Origin: Malus domestica
Taxonomy: Eukaryota; Streptophyta; Magnoliopsida; Rosales; Rosaceae
Direction: 5' to 3'
DNA length: 64,000 bases
Assembly: GCF_042453785.1 (NCBI RefSeq)
Contig: NC_091661.1
Coordinates: 28,883,501 to 28,947,500 of the forward strand
Below the pieces are notes generated by a model. That model was not told the DNA's origin. It ran no database searches and saw only the letters and a list, made by a program, of their open reading frames with translations. Both the position numbers and the translations under genes were made by a program. Shown in pieces: positions 10,976-20,956 of this stretch. Each line of letters opens with the position of its first letter. Position 1 is the first letter of the stretch.

Positions 10976-11164
10976 GAGCTTGAATGAGACTGTAATCAAA
11001 TACCAGAGCTTTTCACCGAGTATAAATATTTTGGATGAACAAGAAATCACAGCTTTGGAAATAGTTTCAACTTTCAACACCAAAGCATAATTACGTTGAG
11101 GGATATATTGTGGGTTTTATTGCTTTTGAATAAACAAATTTCTGTAAAACAGTAGAAAATGTCA

Positions 11165-11270
11165 ATTAGATGCTGTTATTGAGGACATTCATCGACTGGC
11201 TAGGCCATTCACTAGAATATCCCCGAAAGCATGTGTTTAGGGAGGCGAACTTCCTACTGTGGACAGATCT
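11165..11270 (+). pseudogene. LINE-type RNase H remnant
   Basis: One frame reads VIEDIHRLARPF and, one base out of frame, the next reads HVFREANF. The HVxREAN motif before the C-terminal helix is typical of RNase H domains in plant non-LTR retrotransposons. It is short and frameshifted. The flanks up to about 11430 show no further gene. Confidence 0.4.
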
Positions 11271-11544
11271 TACTTCTATGATCGTGTACTATTACGATTG
11301 TGGCGTGTAATGCTTATATCTTTGATTGTATGAGTGTGGATGCGGTAGGGAATTTAGTTTGTAACTGGTTGTGTGGTTGTACTCCTTTCTTTCTGTATAA
11401 ATAAGGTGTCTTCTCTCCTCTAGAGTCTTTGCCGTCCAGTTTTGCCCCACATAATTTTGTTCATCTTAGCATGAAATATAGTGACATTGAACTGCCTTTT
11501 TGTTTCACTTTACCCTTATATAAGCTTCAAAGAAATGTAGGAAT

Positions 11545-11870
11545 GCTTTTGACACCGACAATAAAAGGTACCTGCTTCTGCTGTGAAAAATTATTGTCAC
11601 TGTGGCCTGAAATTCTTGGTTTAAGTGACTGTTGGGAGGTATCGGATAGTATTAGCCATATATCTTCCTTGAAAATATTAAAATTTTGCAGAAACCTTAT
11701 TGAGAGCTTACCTGCGATAATGAGTTGACTTCTTTGTTTAACAACTCTCAAATTGGAAGCTTGCAAGAGACTGAAATCAATACCAGAGCTTTCATCAAGT
11801 ATAACTTCAAAGATTCTCAACCGGTGGATATAGAGAAATGCAGCGACGCTTTTGATAGAAGGACAACTTC
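11545..11870 (+). pseudogene. Decayed LRR 3' end of a TNL gene
   Basis: The frame through 11670-11820 shows ISSLKILKFCRNLIESLPA, a stop, then LTTLKLEACKRLKSIPELSS. These are the last leucine-rich repeats typical of TIR-NB-LRR proteins (the SIPELP-type end). Internal stops and the lack of upstream exons show it is a relic. It lies in the same orientation as the TIR-TIR genes, so it may be the lost 3' end of one of them. Confidence 0.6.
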
Positions 11871-12160
11871 TAATTCCTGTATCAATCTATTTTTTCAAAT
11901 TTATTAAAATTTGCCGGGTTGGTGGATGCTTCAGTCTCCCTGGCAACAACACAGCAATTCAAAGTTGCTTCCAAAACAAGGAAGTGGGATCAGGGCTTGG
12001 TGAATTGCTACCAGTATACACATACTGTGGGATGAGTTCGGGAGTGCAGAAGGGACAGGTGGGAGCTAGTAGGCATGATCTTGGCAAAAACAGCTTGCAA
12101 ATGGAAAGGGAAGTTGTGGCAGATTGCCAACTTGTTCCTGCTTTTGACACTTCGCAGAAC
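11850..12160 (+). repeat. Segment duplicated and rearranged at 19.1-19.97 kb
   Basis: GACGCTTTTGATAG, then TGTATCAATCTATTTTTTCA, GCAATTCAAAGTTGCTTCC and ACTTGTTCCTGCTTTTGACA recur in the block at 19105-19965. The middle part (about 11940-12030) is inverted there while both flanks keep the same direction. It may derive from the post-LRR part of a TNL gene. No intact frame remains. Confidence 0.6.
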
Positions 12161-13208
12161 TGTTAACTCTAGCATTATGTTTAACGAGCCCAAGAACCTC
12201 TGCAACTCTAGCATTTCTTGGGACTCAGTTGGAGTCCGCCTGCAATAAAGTCTGCCTTTCATGACAACACGCGTAATCCTCTGCAAGACGCCTCAACAGC
12301 TGCGGTTTCAACCCTGTACGATCACGGTGCACGCCTCAATAGTTAGCCTCCTTCCTCAACCTCAGAACAAAATCAAAACAACAATGTGCGTTGAAATGTA
12401 GAACTATTCATAATTTCTCAATCCCCAATTGATTTTAGAATATAAGAGATTAGGCAAGAAGCTTTGTAGAGTTGCAATAACCTATGGAAGTGACGCAGGA
12501 CGAAGCAAGAGAGATACAAACGTAAGCCCTCGAAGAATACAATTTTTGGAGTCCACCAGATTTTGGTTGAAAACCCAAAGGTTGTTTTGTTTAATTGATT
12601 AACTTGATGCTTACAAATGAACAGCCAAATGGCTTAAATAAATATAGTACATCTGTTGGGAGAACTTCAAGGGCTAATGACATAAATTTGAATGACAAAC
12701 GAAAAGTCCAAATTTTTATTATAAACTTCAAATTGCATTTTGGAGGCTGAAATGATTCCGAATGGCCAAAATCCATGAGTTTGACTCGTGGCATCGTTTT
12801 CTTTCCTAAAAGATATCAAAGGTCCAATTCGGAGCCTGAACGCTAAATAGACAAATTCCTACTGTGTCCTTTTGTCTTCTGACAGTTCATCTCCTCCTCG
12901 ATCCATTCAACTATTTGTTCTATGTTAGAAAGGTTCATGTTAACTTGTCGTCTCGCGTCTAAAATTATGAACTCTAGGAAAGAGGAGAGAGTTACCGTTG
13001 GATGGTAAGTGCCCATGGGCTTTGGGCCTTGCATGTTTCCAAATGACACCAGTGCGCACTTTAGCCCATTCAACCAAGTCCAATCTGAATCGCTTTGACC
13101 GAGACAGTGAAGAGACAATGGAGGGAGAGAGGGAGGGCGTTGACCTACAATCTTAGCATCCCTCAAATTCAAACAATTTCTGAAGACTAGGTGTTTTACT
13201 TTCGTTTG
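12161..13208. other. Intergenic before the third TIR exon
   Basis: No gene is supported. About 13090-13130 contains CTTTGACCGAGACAGTGAAG, a weak match to the conserved block upstream of the TIR-TIR genes, at a comparable distance from the ATG. Confidence 0.4.
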
Positions 13209-13468
13209 ATGTTAATGGCGGCTGCTTCTTCTTGTTCTTCGTCTTCATCTGACTGTAGTTGGAAATATGATGTATTCCTGAATTTTAGAGGGGAAGACAC
13301 TCGTAAGGTCTTCATCGGCCATCTCTACAGAGCTCTAAATCAGAAAGCAATCAACACCTTCATTGATGGCGAAGAGCTTCGAGAAGGCAACGACCTTTCA
13401 GAGCTCCTTACAGCTATTGCCGACTCGAGGCTATCGATTGTAGTTTTTTCCGAAAACTACGCTTCTTC

Positions 13469-13840
13469 TGTTAGTGTTTGTGTGTGTAGTTTTAGTATGT
13501 GTTTCAATGGAGGTTGTCTCCAAAGATGGAAAGAGTTTCCGAGAGAAGAAGCTGCAAAATGTCTCTTCGAATTTCATTCACATATCTTGCATAATACAAT
13601 CTTACCGTTATATGAGGAAGGGAAGGGAGATCCTTCACTCTTCAACATATAATACAATCTTAGCCATTCATTGGTATCATCCTATGAGATGATGCCACTT
13701 GGCTTATTCTATTACTTAGGCTAGATACAAGATTAAAATGCCATGTGGACTATGATCCAAAGGCTCACATTCAAACTGAAACAACACATAGAAACATGAT
13801 TCTTGCTGCCGAGCTTCAGCTAAAGGATTATACACCAACA
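13469..13840 (-). repeat. 3' LTR of the copia element
   Basis: 372 bp. By eye it matches the other LTR at every position. The pol frame ends a few bases inside it (stop at 13828-13830). Confidence 0.95.
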
Positions 13841-16800
13841 CTCCCTTCTAATCCTTTGGCTGATTTAACTTCAAGTAGCTCCCTTAGATACACAAATCGA
13901 TCTTTAGGTAAAGCCTTAGTAAGTATATCTGCAATCTGCTCCTCTGTCCTGCAGTACACTAACTCAATCTCTTTGGCTTGAATTGCTTCTTGGATGAAGT
14001 GGAACTTCCTGTTGATGTGTCTTGTCTTTTGATGAAAGACTGGATTCTTTGCCATAGCAATGGCTGATGTATTATCACACAAGATCTGAGTTCCTTCCAC
14101 TTGTTCTTCTCCAAAGTCTTCTAGAACAAATCTCAGCCACTTTGCTTGTGATGTAGCCTCTGCTGCACTAACATATTATGCTTCTGCAGTAGGTAGTGCC
14201 ACAATGTTTTGTTTGATTGAAGCCCATGAGAACATACCAGATCCTAGTGTGAATGCATACCCTGAAGTACTTCTCATATCATCCTCACTTCCAGCCCAAT
14301 CACTATCACAGTAGCCTATTAGGGTAGTAGCTTTTCCCCTTTCAAAGACAATACCAAAATCGATTGTTCCCTGGATGTATCTCAATACCCTCTTAGCTGT
14401 TCCCATATGTTTCTTAGTGGGATTATGCATAAACCTTGCCAACATACTTGCTGCAAACATCACATCAGGTCTAGTTGCAGTTAAATAGAGCAGACTTCCA
14501 ACAAACTGCCTATATTCTCCTTCATCCGCAGGTTCACTTCCATCAACTTTGCTCAACCTCTCATTCATTACAAGTGGAGTAGCAACTGACTTGCATTCTT
14601 TCAGACCAAACTTCTCAATTAGTTTCTGTGCATATTTCTTTTGGTGTATAAAAATGTTGTTCTCAGTTTGCAGCACACCCATTCCAAGAAAATGATGTAA
14701 TAAGCCCAAGTCAGTCATCTCATAGTGTTTCATCATGTCATTTCTGAATTCTTCAAGCATTTGTGGACTGCTACCAGTATATACAATGTCATCTACATAT
14801 AGAGAGACAATAATGATACCTGAGTCCTTACTTGTCTTAACATACAAAGTTGCCTCACTTGAACTCTTCTCAAACCATGCACTATTGAAGTATGCATTAA
14901 TCTCGTCATACCAGGCTCTTGGTGCTTGTTTCAAGCCGTATAGAGCCTTGTTCAACTTGTACACCTTTGTTTCTTCACTTTCCTTCACAAAACCTTAAGG
15001 TTGCTCAACATACACTTCTTCTTTCAGTACCCCATTGAGAAATGCAGACTTTACATCTAATTGATACAAGTTCCATTTCTTCTGTGCAACAAGGGCAATT
15101 AAAGTTCTAATCGTATCCAACCTTGCCACAAGGGCAAAAGTTTCATTATAGTCGATTCCGGGCTTTTGTGAATAGCCTTTAGCCACCAGCCGAGCTTTAT
15201 TCTTCTGCACCGTGCCATCCAGATTAAGTTTGGTCTTATAAACCCATCTAACACCAATAACAGGCTTGTCATATGGTCTCTCAACAAGCTGCCATGTGTT
15301 GTTCTTCTCAATCATGTCCAATTCAGTTTTCATTGCACTCCTCCATGAATCATCTTTGGCTGCATCCTCATAACTTTCTGGTTCAATAACACACATGTTA
15401 CATTGAGCCATGATTTCATTGATACTTCTCCATTTCTTCGGTGTATCATCATAAGTTGGAGATCTCTCAAGCACATTCTCACTTTGAGAAACATTGTATT
15501 CTTCAAACTGAGAATTTTCATCAACCTCACAGATTTCATTAGCATTCTTATGTTCAGTGATAACTGGAAATGTCACTCCAGTATCTATATTGCAGTTCCA
15601 ATCCCAAGATTTACTCTCATCAAATGTGACATCCCTTGAGAGAACAATCTTCCTTGAAATGGGATCAAACAATATGTAGCCCTTCTCACTTGAACCATAT
15701 CATACAAAGATACACTTGTGACTGTTTTCTTCCAACTTATGTCTGAGATTGGAAGGGATATGCACATAGCACAGTGAGCCAAATATCTTCAAATGAGCTA
15801 TTCCAGGTTTTCTGCCACTGTAAGCTTCAAATGGGGTTGACTTCTTCAAAGCTTTAGTAGGACACCTATTGATCAAATAGACTGCAGTATTCACTGCTTC
15901 TGCCCAAAATGCATATGGAAGGTTTTTTTTCATGTAGCATTGACTTTGCCATCTCCACCACAGTCCTATTCTTTCTTTCGGACACTCCATTCTGTTGAGG
16001 AGTGTAGGCCATAGTCAATTGTCTCTGAATTCCTTGTCCAATACAGTATTTGTCAAACTCTGCAGAAAGGAATTCTCCCCCTCGATCACTCCTGAGACAT
16101 TTAACCTTATATCCACATTGTAACTCAGTCATTGCCTTGAACTTTCTGAAACATTCAAACACATCAGACTTGTTTCTCAAAAAATACACCCATGACATCC
16201 TTGTGCAGTCATCTGTAAACAACAAAAAATATTTGTTTCCAGAATGAGACTCTACTTGCATTGGACCACAGAGATCAGTATGAATCAACTCCAGTGGATC
16301 TTTAGCTCTCCAAGTTGATTGGGAAGGGAATGAGTCTCTGTGTTGTTTACCCAACATGCAACCTTCACACACACTTTGGGACATTTCTAATTTAGGTAAT
16401 CCATGCACCAACTCCTGTTCTTCAAGTACCTTGAGACTTCTCTCATTCAAATGACCCAACCTCTTATGCCATATCTGAGAACAATGAGTGATACCTGCCC
16501 TTAGTGCATACTGTGTTGCAGGCAACATTGTCAAAGGAAAACATCGATTGTTGGTCATATGTACCCTCACTACTAAATTATCCAGTGACCATCCATCAAA
16601 AATATTCACTACATCACCTCCAAACAACAGATAATAACCATTTTCCATCATTTGTCCTACACTTAGAAGATTTTCCTCAAGTCCGGGAACAAGCATTACT
16701 TCTTGTATATGTTTTCTTCCCAATTTAGTTTCAATCACTAAAGTTCCCTTTCCTGCCACTTCACAGATTTCTCCAGTTCCCATCTTCACTTTGGATGTCA

Positions 16801-17992
16801 AACCTCTCTGAACATTGACCAATAATCTCTCATCTCCTGTCAAGTGGTTACTACAACCACTATCAATGTACCATGAGTTATTGACTTTCACATCGGTCAC
16901 TGCATTGCAGGCATAAAACAGTGATCCTGTTTCTCCCATTTGCTTCACATAATTAACTTTCTGCACGCCCCTATTCTCATGACAGTCTCTCATAGAATGA
17001 CCTGGCTTACCACAGCCTGTGCACTTTGGTTTACCTTCATACCAGCACTTCCCATAGTGTAACCTGTCACACCACTTACAATCACCCTGAGCATTGTTTT
17101 GCTTCTGGACATAATTAGGCCTATGATCCCAATTCCTTTGAATATTGTTCTGTCTCTGAGGATAATTTGGTTTGTGATCCCAATTCCTTTGAGTATTGTT
17201 CTGTCTCTGAACAAGATTTGATTTATGATCCCAATTCTTTCCCCTTGATTTCCAACTCTCTTGAGACCTTTGATTCCCAGAAAATCCACCACTTTTGACA
17301 CCCTTAGATGCTATATTTAAACTTGCAAATGCCCTATCAGTCGAAGACTCAGTATGTAGATCAAGCCTCTGTTCAAATCCTTTTAGAGAAGCTACAACCT
17401 CTTGGACCTCAATAATTTCAAGATCTCTAGAATGCTCAATTACAGAACAAATTGCATCATATGTTTTCGGAAGACTAATAAGTAATTTCTGCACAATTCT
17501 CTCCCTAGATAGTTCTTCTCCATAACTTTTCATTTGATTAATGATATCAAACAATCTAGAGAGATACACATATAATGATTCACTGTTCTTCATACGAGTA
17601 TATTCAAAATCTCTACGTAAACCTTGCAATTTTACATTTCTTACTTGTTTATCTCCTCGGAATTCACCCTTTAGAGCATCCCAAGCTCCTTTGGATGTCT
17701 CTTCATTCACGATTCTGGGAAAGATCTGATCCAATACTGCACCTTGTATCATTCCAAGCGCACGAGCATCCTTCATCAGGATCTCACTGAACGACATTCC
17801 ATCCGGCGTCTCCTTCTTCGTCTCATCGACCACAGCTTTCTCAGACTTCGGATCTGGTGGTTCAAACCCATTTTCTACCAGCTCCCACAAACCATACGAT
17901 TTTAGTATAGTTGTCATACGAATCCTCCAAAATTCATAGTTCTCTCCATTGAAGACCGGAGCTCTAAGCTCGACATTTCCGGATCCAGCCAT
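13828..17992 (-). pseudogene. Copia gag-pol with one frameshift and three stops
   Basis: The first open frame (17992-15866) starts MAGSGNVELRAPVFNGENYE and holds a Gag domain, the zinc knuckle CTGCGKPGHSMRDC, the protease motif WYIDSGCSNH, and an integrase with HTDLCGPM and RGGEF. A run of eight A at about 15930 shifts the frame. The next open frames contain the rest of integrase and then reverse transcriptase with YVDDIVY, and RNase H with SDWAG and ILCDNTSAIAM. In-frame stops occur near 15699, 14994 and 14173. The element therefore cannot make a full polyprotein as read, although sequencing error remains possible for the homopolymer. Confidence 0.9.
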
Positions 17993-18107
17993 ATGAGACT
18001 TGGATACACGAAATCACAATTTCCAGATTCGATTAAAGCTCAAAGATGTAGCTCAATCGCACAGATTTCACGCCCAGATTAGACGATGAAACCTGGCTCT
18101 GAGGCCA

Positions 18108-18479
18108 TGTTAGTGTTTGTGTGTGTAGTTTTAGTATGTGTTTCAATGGAGGTTGTCTCCAAAGATGGAAAGAGTTTCCGAGAGAAGAAGCTGCAAAATG
18201 TCTCTTCGAATTTCATTCACATATCTTGCATAATACAATCTTACCGTTATATGAGGAAGGGAAGGGAGATCCTTCACTCTTCAACATATAATACAATCTT
18301 AGCCATTCATTGGTATCATCCTATGAGATGATGCCACTTGGCTTATTCTATTACTTAGGCTAGATACAAGATTAAAATGCCATGTGGACTATGATCCAAA
18401 GGCTCACATTCAAACTGAAACAACACATAGAAACATGATTCTTGCTGCCGAGCTTCAGCTAAAGGATTATACACCAACA
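18108..18479 (-). repeat. 5' LTR of the copia element
   Basis: 372 bp, followed on the minus strand by the primer-binding-site candidate at about 18092-18107. The target duplication TCTTC starts directly after 18479. Confidence 0.95.
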
Positions 18480-18519
18480 TCTTCGACGTGGTGCTTAAAA
18501 GAACTCGTCCAGATACTGG

Positions 18520-19101
18520 AATGCTCCGTAAGAATACTAATCGATGAGGGAAGTTCTTCAATTGCAGTCTGATCTATATAAAGCTCTGACAGCTCCTGCA
18601 TGCTTCCTGAAATCTCTGGAAACTTGTCAAGATTTAAGCAGCCAGAAAGAATAAGGGTTTTAAGAGATTTCATGTGAATTCTTCTTGAAAGAACCTGGAG
18701 TTCTTTGCATTCTTTTAGACTAAAAAAAACAAGGTTGGTAAGATCCGAAACCGATGGGTGAACTTCAGTTAAACTTGAACAACCTTCGAGATTTAGAATC
18801 TCAAGTTTTTTTGCTTCAGTGACATCCGGGGTTTTGTTAAGGTATTGAGAATGACTTAAATCGATGAATTCCAACCTTTCCAGACGCTGCAACGACAACC
18901 AGGAAAACATCCAATAAATAATAAGGCATCTGACAACTTAAACCATTCAAAATAAACATATGAAAAATGAATATTGTACCTTGGTTCCTTCCCAAAGTTG
19001 TTCAATCTGACTATAAGGCATTTCAAGATCAATAAGATTCTTGGAGTGGAAATTGGATGGCAAGGACTTTAAGGGGCATTTCAAGATCAATAAGATGTGG
19101 G
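18520..19101 (-). pseudogene. Inverted LRR fragment of a TNL gene
   Basis: Two exon remnants. 19101-18980 reads [19 protein letters not shown] and IEQLWEGTK up to a GT donor, the usual short exon before the LRR exon. 18886-18520 follows an AG acceptor and reads RLERLEFIDLSHS, TPDVTEAKKLEILNLEGCSS and IEELPSSIS, that is four or five LRRs. It matches exons 3 and 4 of the TNL gene at 29192 in build. It ends at about 18520 against the forward TIR fragment and at about 19100 against another rearranged segment. A short duplication (GGGCATTTCAAGATCAATAA-like at about 19017 and 19073) sits at the right edge. Confidence 0.8.
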
Positions 19102-19104
19102 GGA

Positions 19105-19965
19105 CGCTTTTGATGCCATTGCCAAGAATAGAAGGTAAAACAGAAGGGAAATTTCTAATTTATGTATCAATCTATTTTTCAAATTTATTTTAAGGTTTCT
19201 GGGTTGGTGGTTCCTTCAGCTCTGATTTTCTGTCAGCGGTCATAAGCTAAGGCAGTGTGTGTTGTCTATTGACTATTGTGTATATATTATCCGTAGTAAG
19301 TCAACAAGCCCTAATCGTAATGCATAGAAGGGACTGGTGGTGAAAGATGGAGAAGATGTACTAGGTATATGATTTTGGCAAACACAGCTGCATCACATCA
19401 GAAGATGCGGAGTTCGTTTCTTTATATACCAATCGTGAGGAGGTGCAAACCACAAAGCATGGCGCAGCCTAAAAAATCATCATGAAAACCCTGAAGCGGA
19501 ACTTCGTGTTTTTGGCAAATTACAGGTAAGAGTTGCTGACCAATATTTCAGGTGTGTTGTGTCTTTTGATCTTGCTTTATGTCTGTTTCATCTTTTTATC
19601 TTGCTTTATGTCTGTTTCATTAAGTCTACTCAGTTGATAAAAGTAGGCTTCGTTTTTCAGTCACTGGCGGGGTTTCACTCAATTGATAGCGAAAAATACT
19701 GAAATTGTGTATACTGGTAGCAATTCACCATGCCCTGGTCCCACTTCCTTGTTTTGGAAGCAACTGTGAATTGCTGCGTTGTTGCTGGGAGGATTGTGAT
19801 TTGTGACCGTGGGATTAGTCCGAAACGCAGAAGGGACAGGTGGTGTGAGATGCATGGGGACTAGGTATGATCTTGGCAAACACAGGTTGCAAATGGAAAG
19901 GGAGGTTGTTGCAGATTGCCAACTTGTTCCTGCTTTTGACACTTCACAGAACTGTCGCTAACGTT
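19105..19965. repeat. Rearranged copy of the 11.85-12.16 kb segment
   Basis: 19105-19210 and 19815-19965 run in the same direction as 11850-11930 and 12040-12165, whereas 19710-19790 is the reverse complement of about 11940-12030. A third short copy of the GATTTTGGCAAACACAGCTGC motif lies near 19370. No open frame survives. Confidence 0.6.
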
Positions 19966-20956
19966 AGCCCTCCGGTTCCGAATTACCACGCCATTGTTTC
20001 GCCGTTGGAAGGTGCTTTCGTGAAAGTCGAGCCTCAGACGCTGAAATGTAGAATTATCCATGTTCAAATTCAAATCACATTGATGTTGATCAAAACTAAA
20101 TTACAATAATTTCATAATTGTTCAGTTTCCATACTGATTTTTTTGTTGTCAAATTATAGATTTTGTTAGATTAGCCATTGATGGAGTTTGAACCTACGTC
20201 ATCATGCAAGGGTTGAACATCTTTTTATCGCTATGGTAAATGGCCACTTGTTGTTTCCATATTGATTTCAAATCACATGTTTTTGCAGTATTCTCATCAT
20301 AAATTGTCAGTTTGTTGATTGATATAGATGACTAGACGACTTTTAAATCAGATTAATTTTTTTTAGAGAAGACTTTTAGAGGATGATAAAAAGGTAAACA
20401 ATTCAGATTATATTGTTTGTAGGACAAGACTAAATCCATCTTATATTAAATGGTTTTGCTACCAATTGCGTTTTTATATGTAGTTTCACATTGCACAAAT
20501 GGTTAGATAAATACAATTACTAGTTGACATCGTATTTGAAATCTTTAACAAAATTGTAGATACCTACTGTAATTAAGGTAGGTTTACACCTTACATATTA
20601 ATCACGTAATTTTCATTTTGTGCTTGCTTTGTTTCATTTTACCATAAAATAATGGAATTTCAGTAAATCATTAATTTTCTGTTTCAATGCCACACAAGCT
20701 GACAAAGATGTTACTGATATCGACGGTTGCAACAATAGCAAGAAGGCCCCACGTAGTGGCTTCATAGCTCATGCAGAGCATTCTCGTGGCGCTTCCCAAC
20801 CTTTCTCTCCTTCCACGAGTCACCACATTCTCCAGGACCTTCAACTTTCACGTTTCTCTGGTTTATCCCCTCTCTCATCACTCTCTCTATATCTTTCTCT
20901 GTCTAGATCTTCCTCTCTCTCTCTCTCTCTCTCTCTGAAACCCTAATCAAACAATT
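19966..20956. other. Intergenic and 5' region of the PP2C-like gene
   Basis: AT-rich spacer with no gene. A (CT)n tract at 20913-20936 lies just upstream of the ATG, a common 5'-leader feature in plants. Confidence 0.5.

Larger units (their letters stand above)
13469..18479 (-). mobile_element. Ty1/copia retrotransposon, recent but coding-defective (5011 bp)
   Basis: Two 372-bp LTRs that appear identical bound the element, each TGTTAG...CAACA on the plus strand. A 5-bp duplication TCTTC flanks it (13464-13468 and 18480-18484). Coding is on the minus strand. Next to the right LTR, the minus strand reads TGGCCTCAGAGCCAGG, close to the initiator-methionine tRNA primer site. A purine tract (AGAAGGGAG) precedes the left LTR. 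Domains follow the copia order Gag, protease, integrase, reverse transcriptase, RNase H. Confidence 0.95.
13209..18522 (+). pseudogene. TIR-domain exon split by a copia insertion
   Basis: 13209-13468 encodes a normal TIR start (WKYDVFLNFRGEDTRK, then VVFSENYASS). The retroelement at 13469-18479 then interrupts the exon. The reading resumes at 18485 with TWCLKELVQILEC. The insertion lies between the ASS and WCLKEL halves of the motif that carries the predicted catalytic glutamate. At about 18520 the TIR sequence stops abruptly and joins LRR sequence of the opposite strand, so the gene was already truncated or was rearranged later. Two in-frame ATGs (13209 and 13215) are possible. The exon is otherwise free of stops, so loss of function looks recent. 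Confidence 0.85.

Noticed and set aside
11959..12286. Overlapping minus-strand frames of 63 and 92 codons
   Set aside because: Shared with the rearranged copy at 19.7 kb in conflicting orientation; best explained as decayed repeat sequence.
12591..13172. Minus-strand frames upstream of the third TIR exon
   Set aside because: No domain. The region is more simply the promoter side of the TIR gene.
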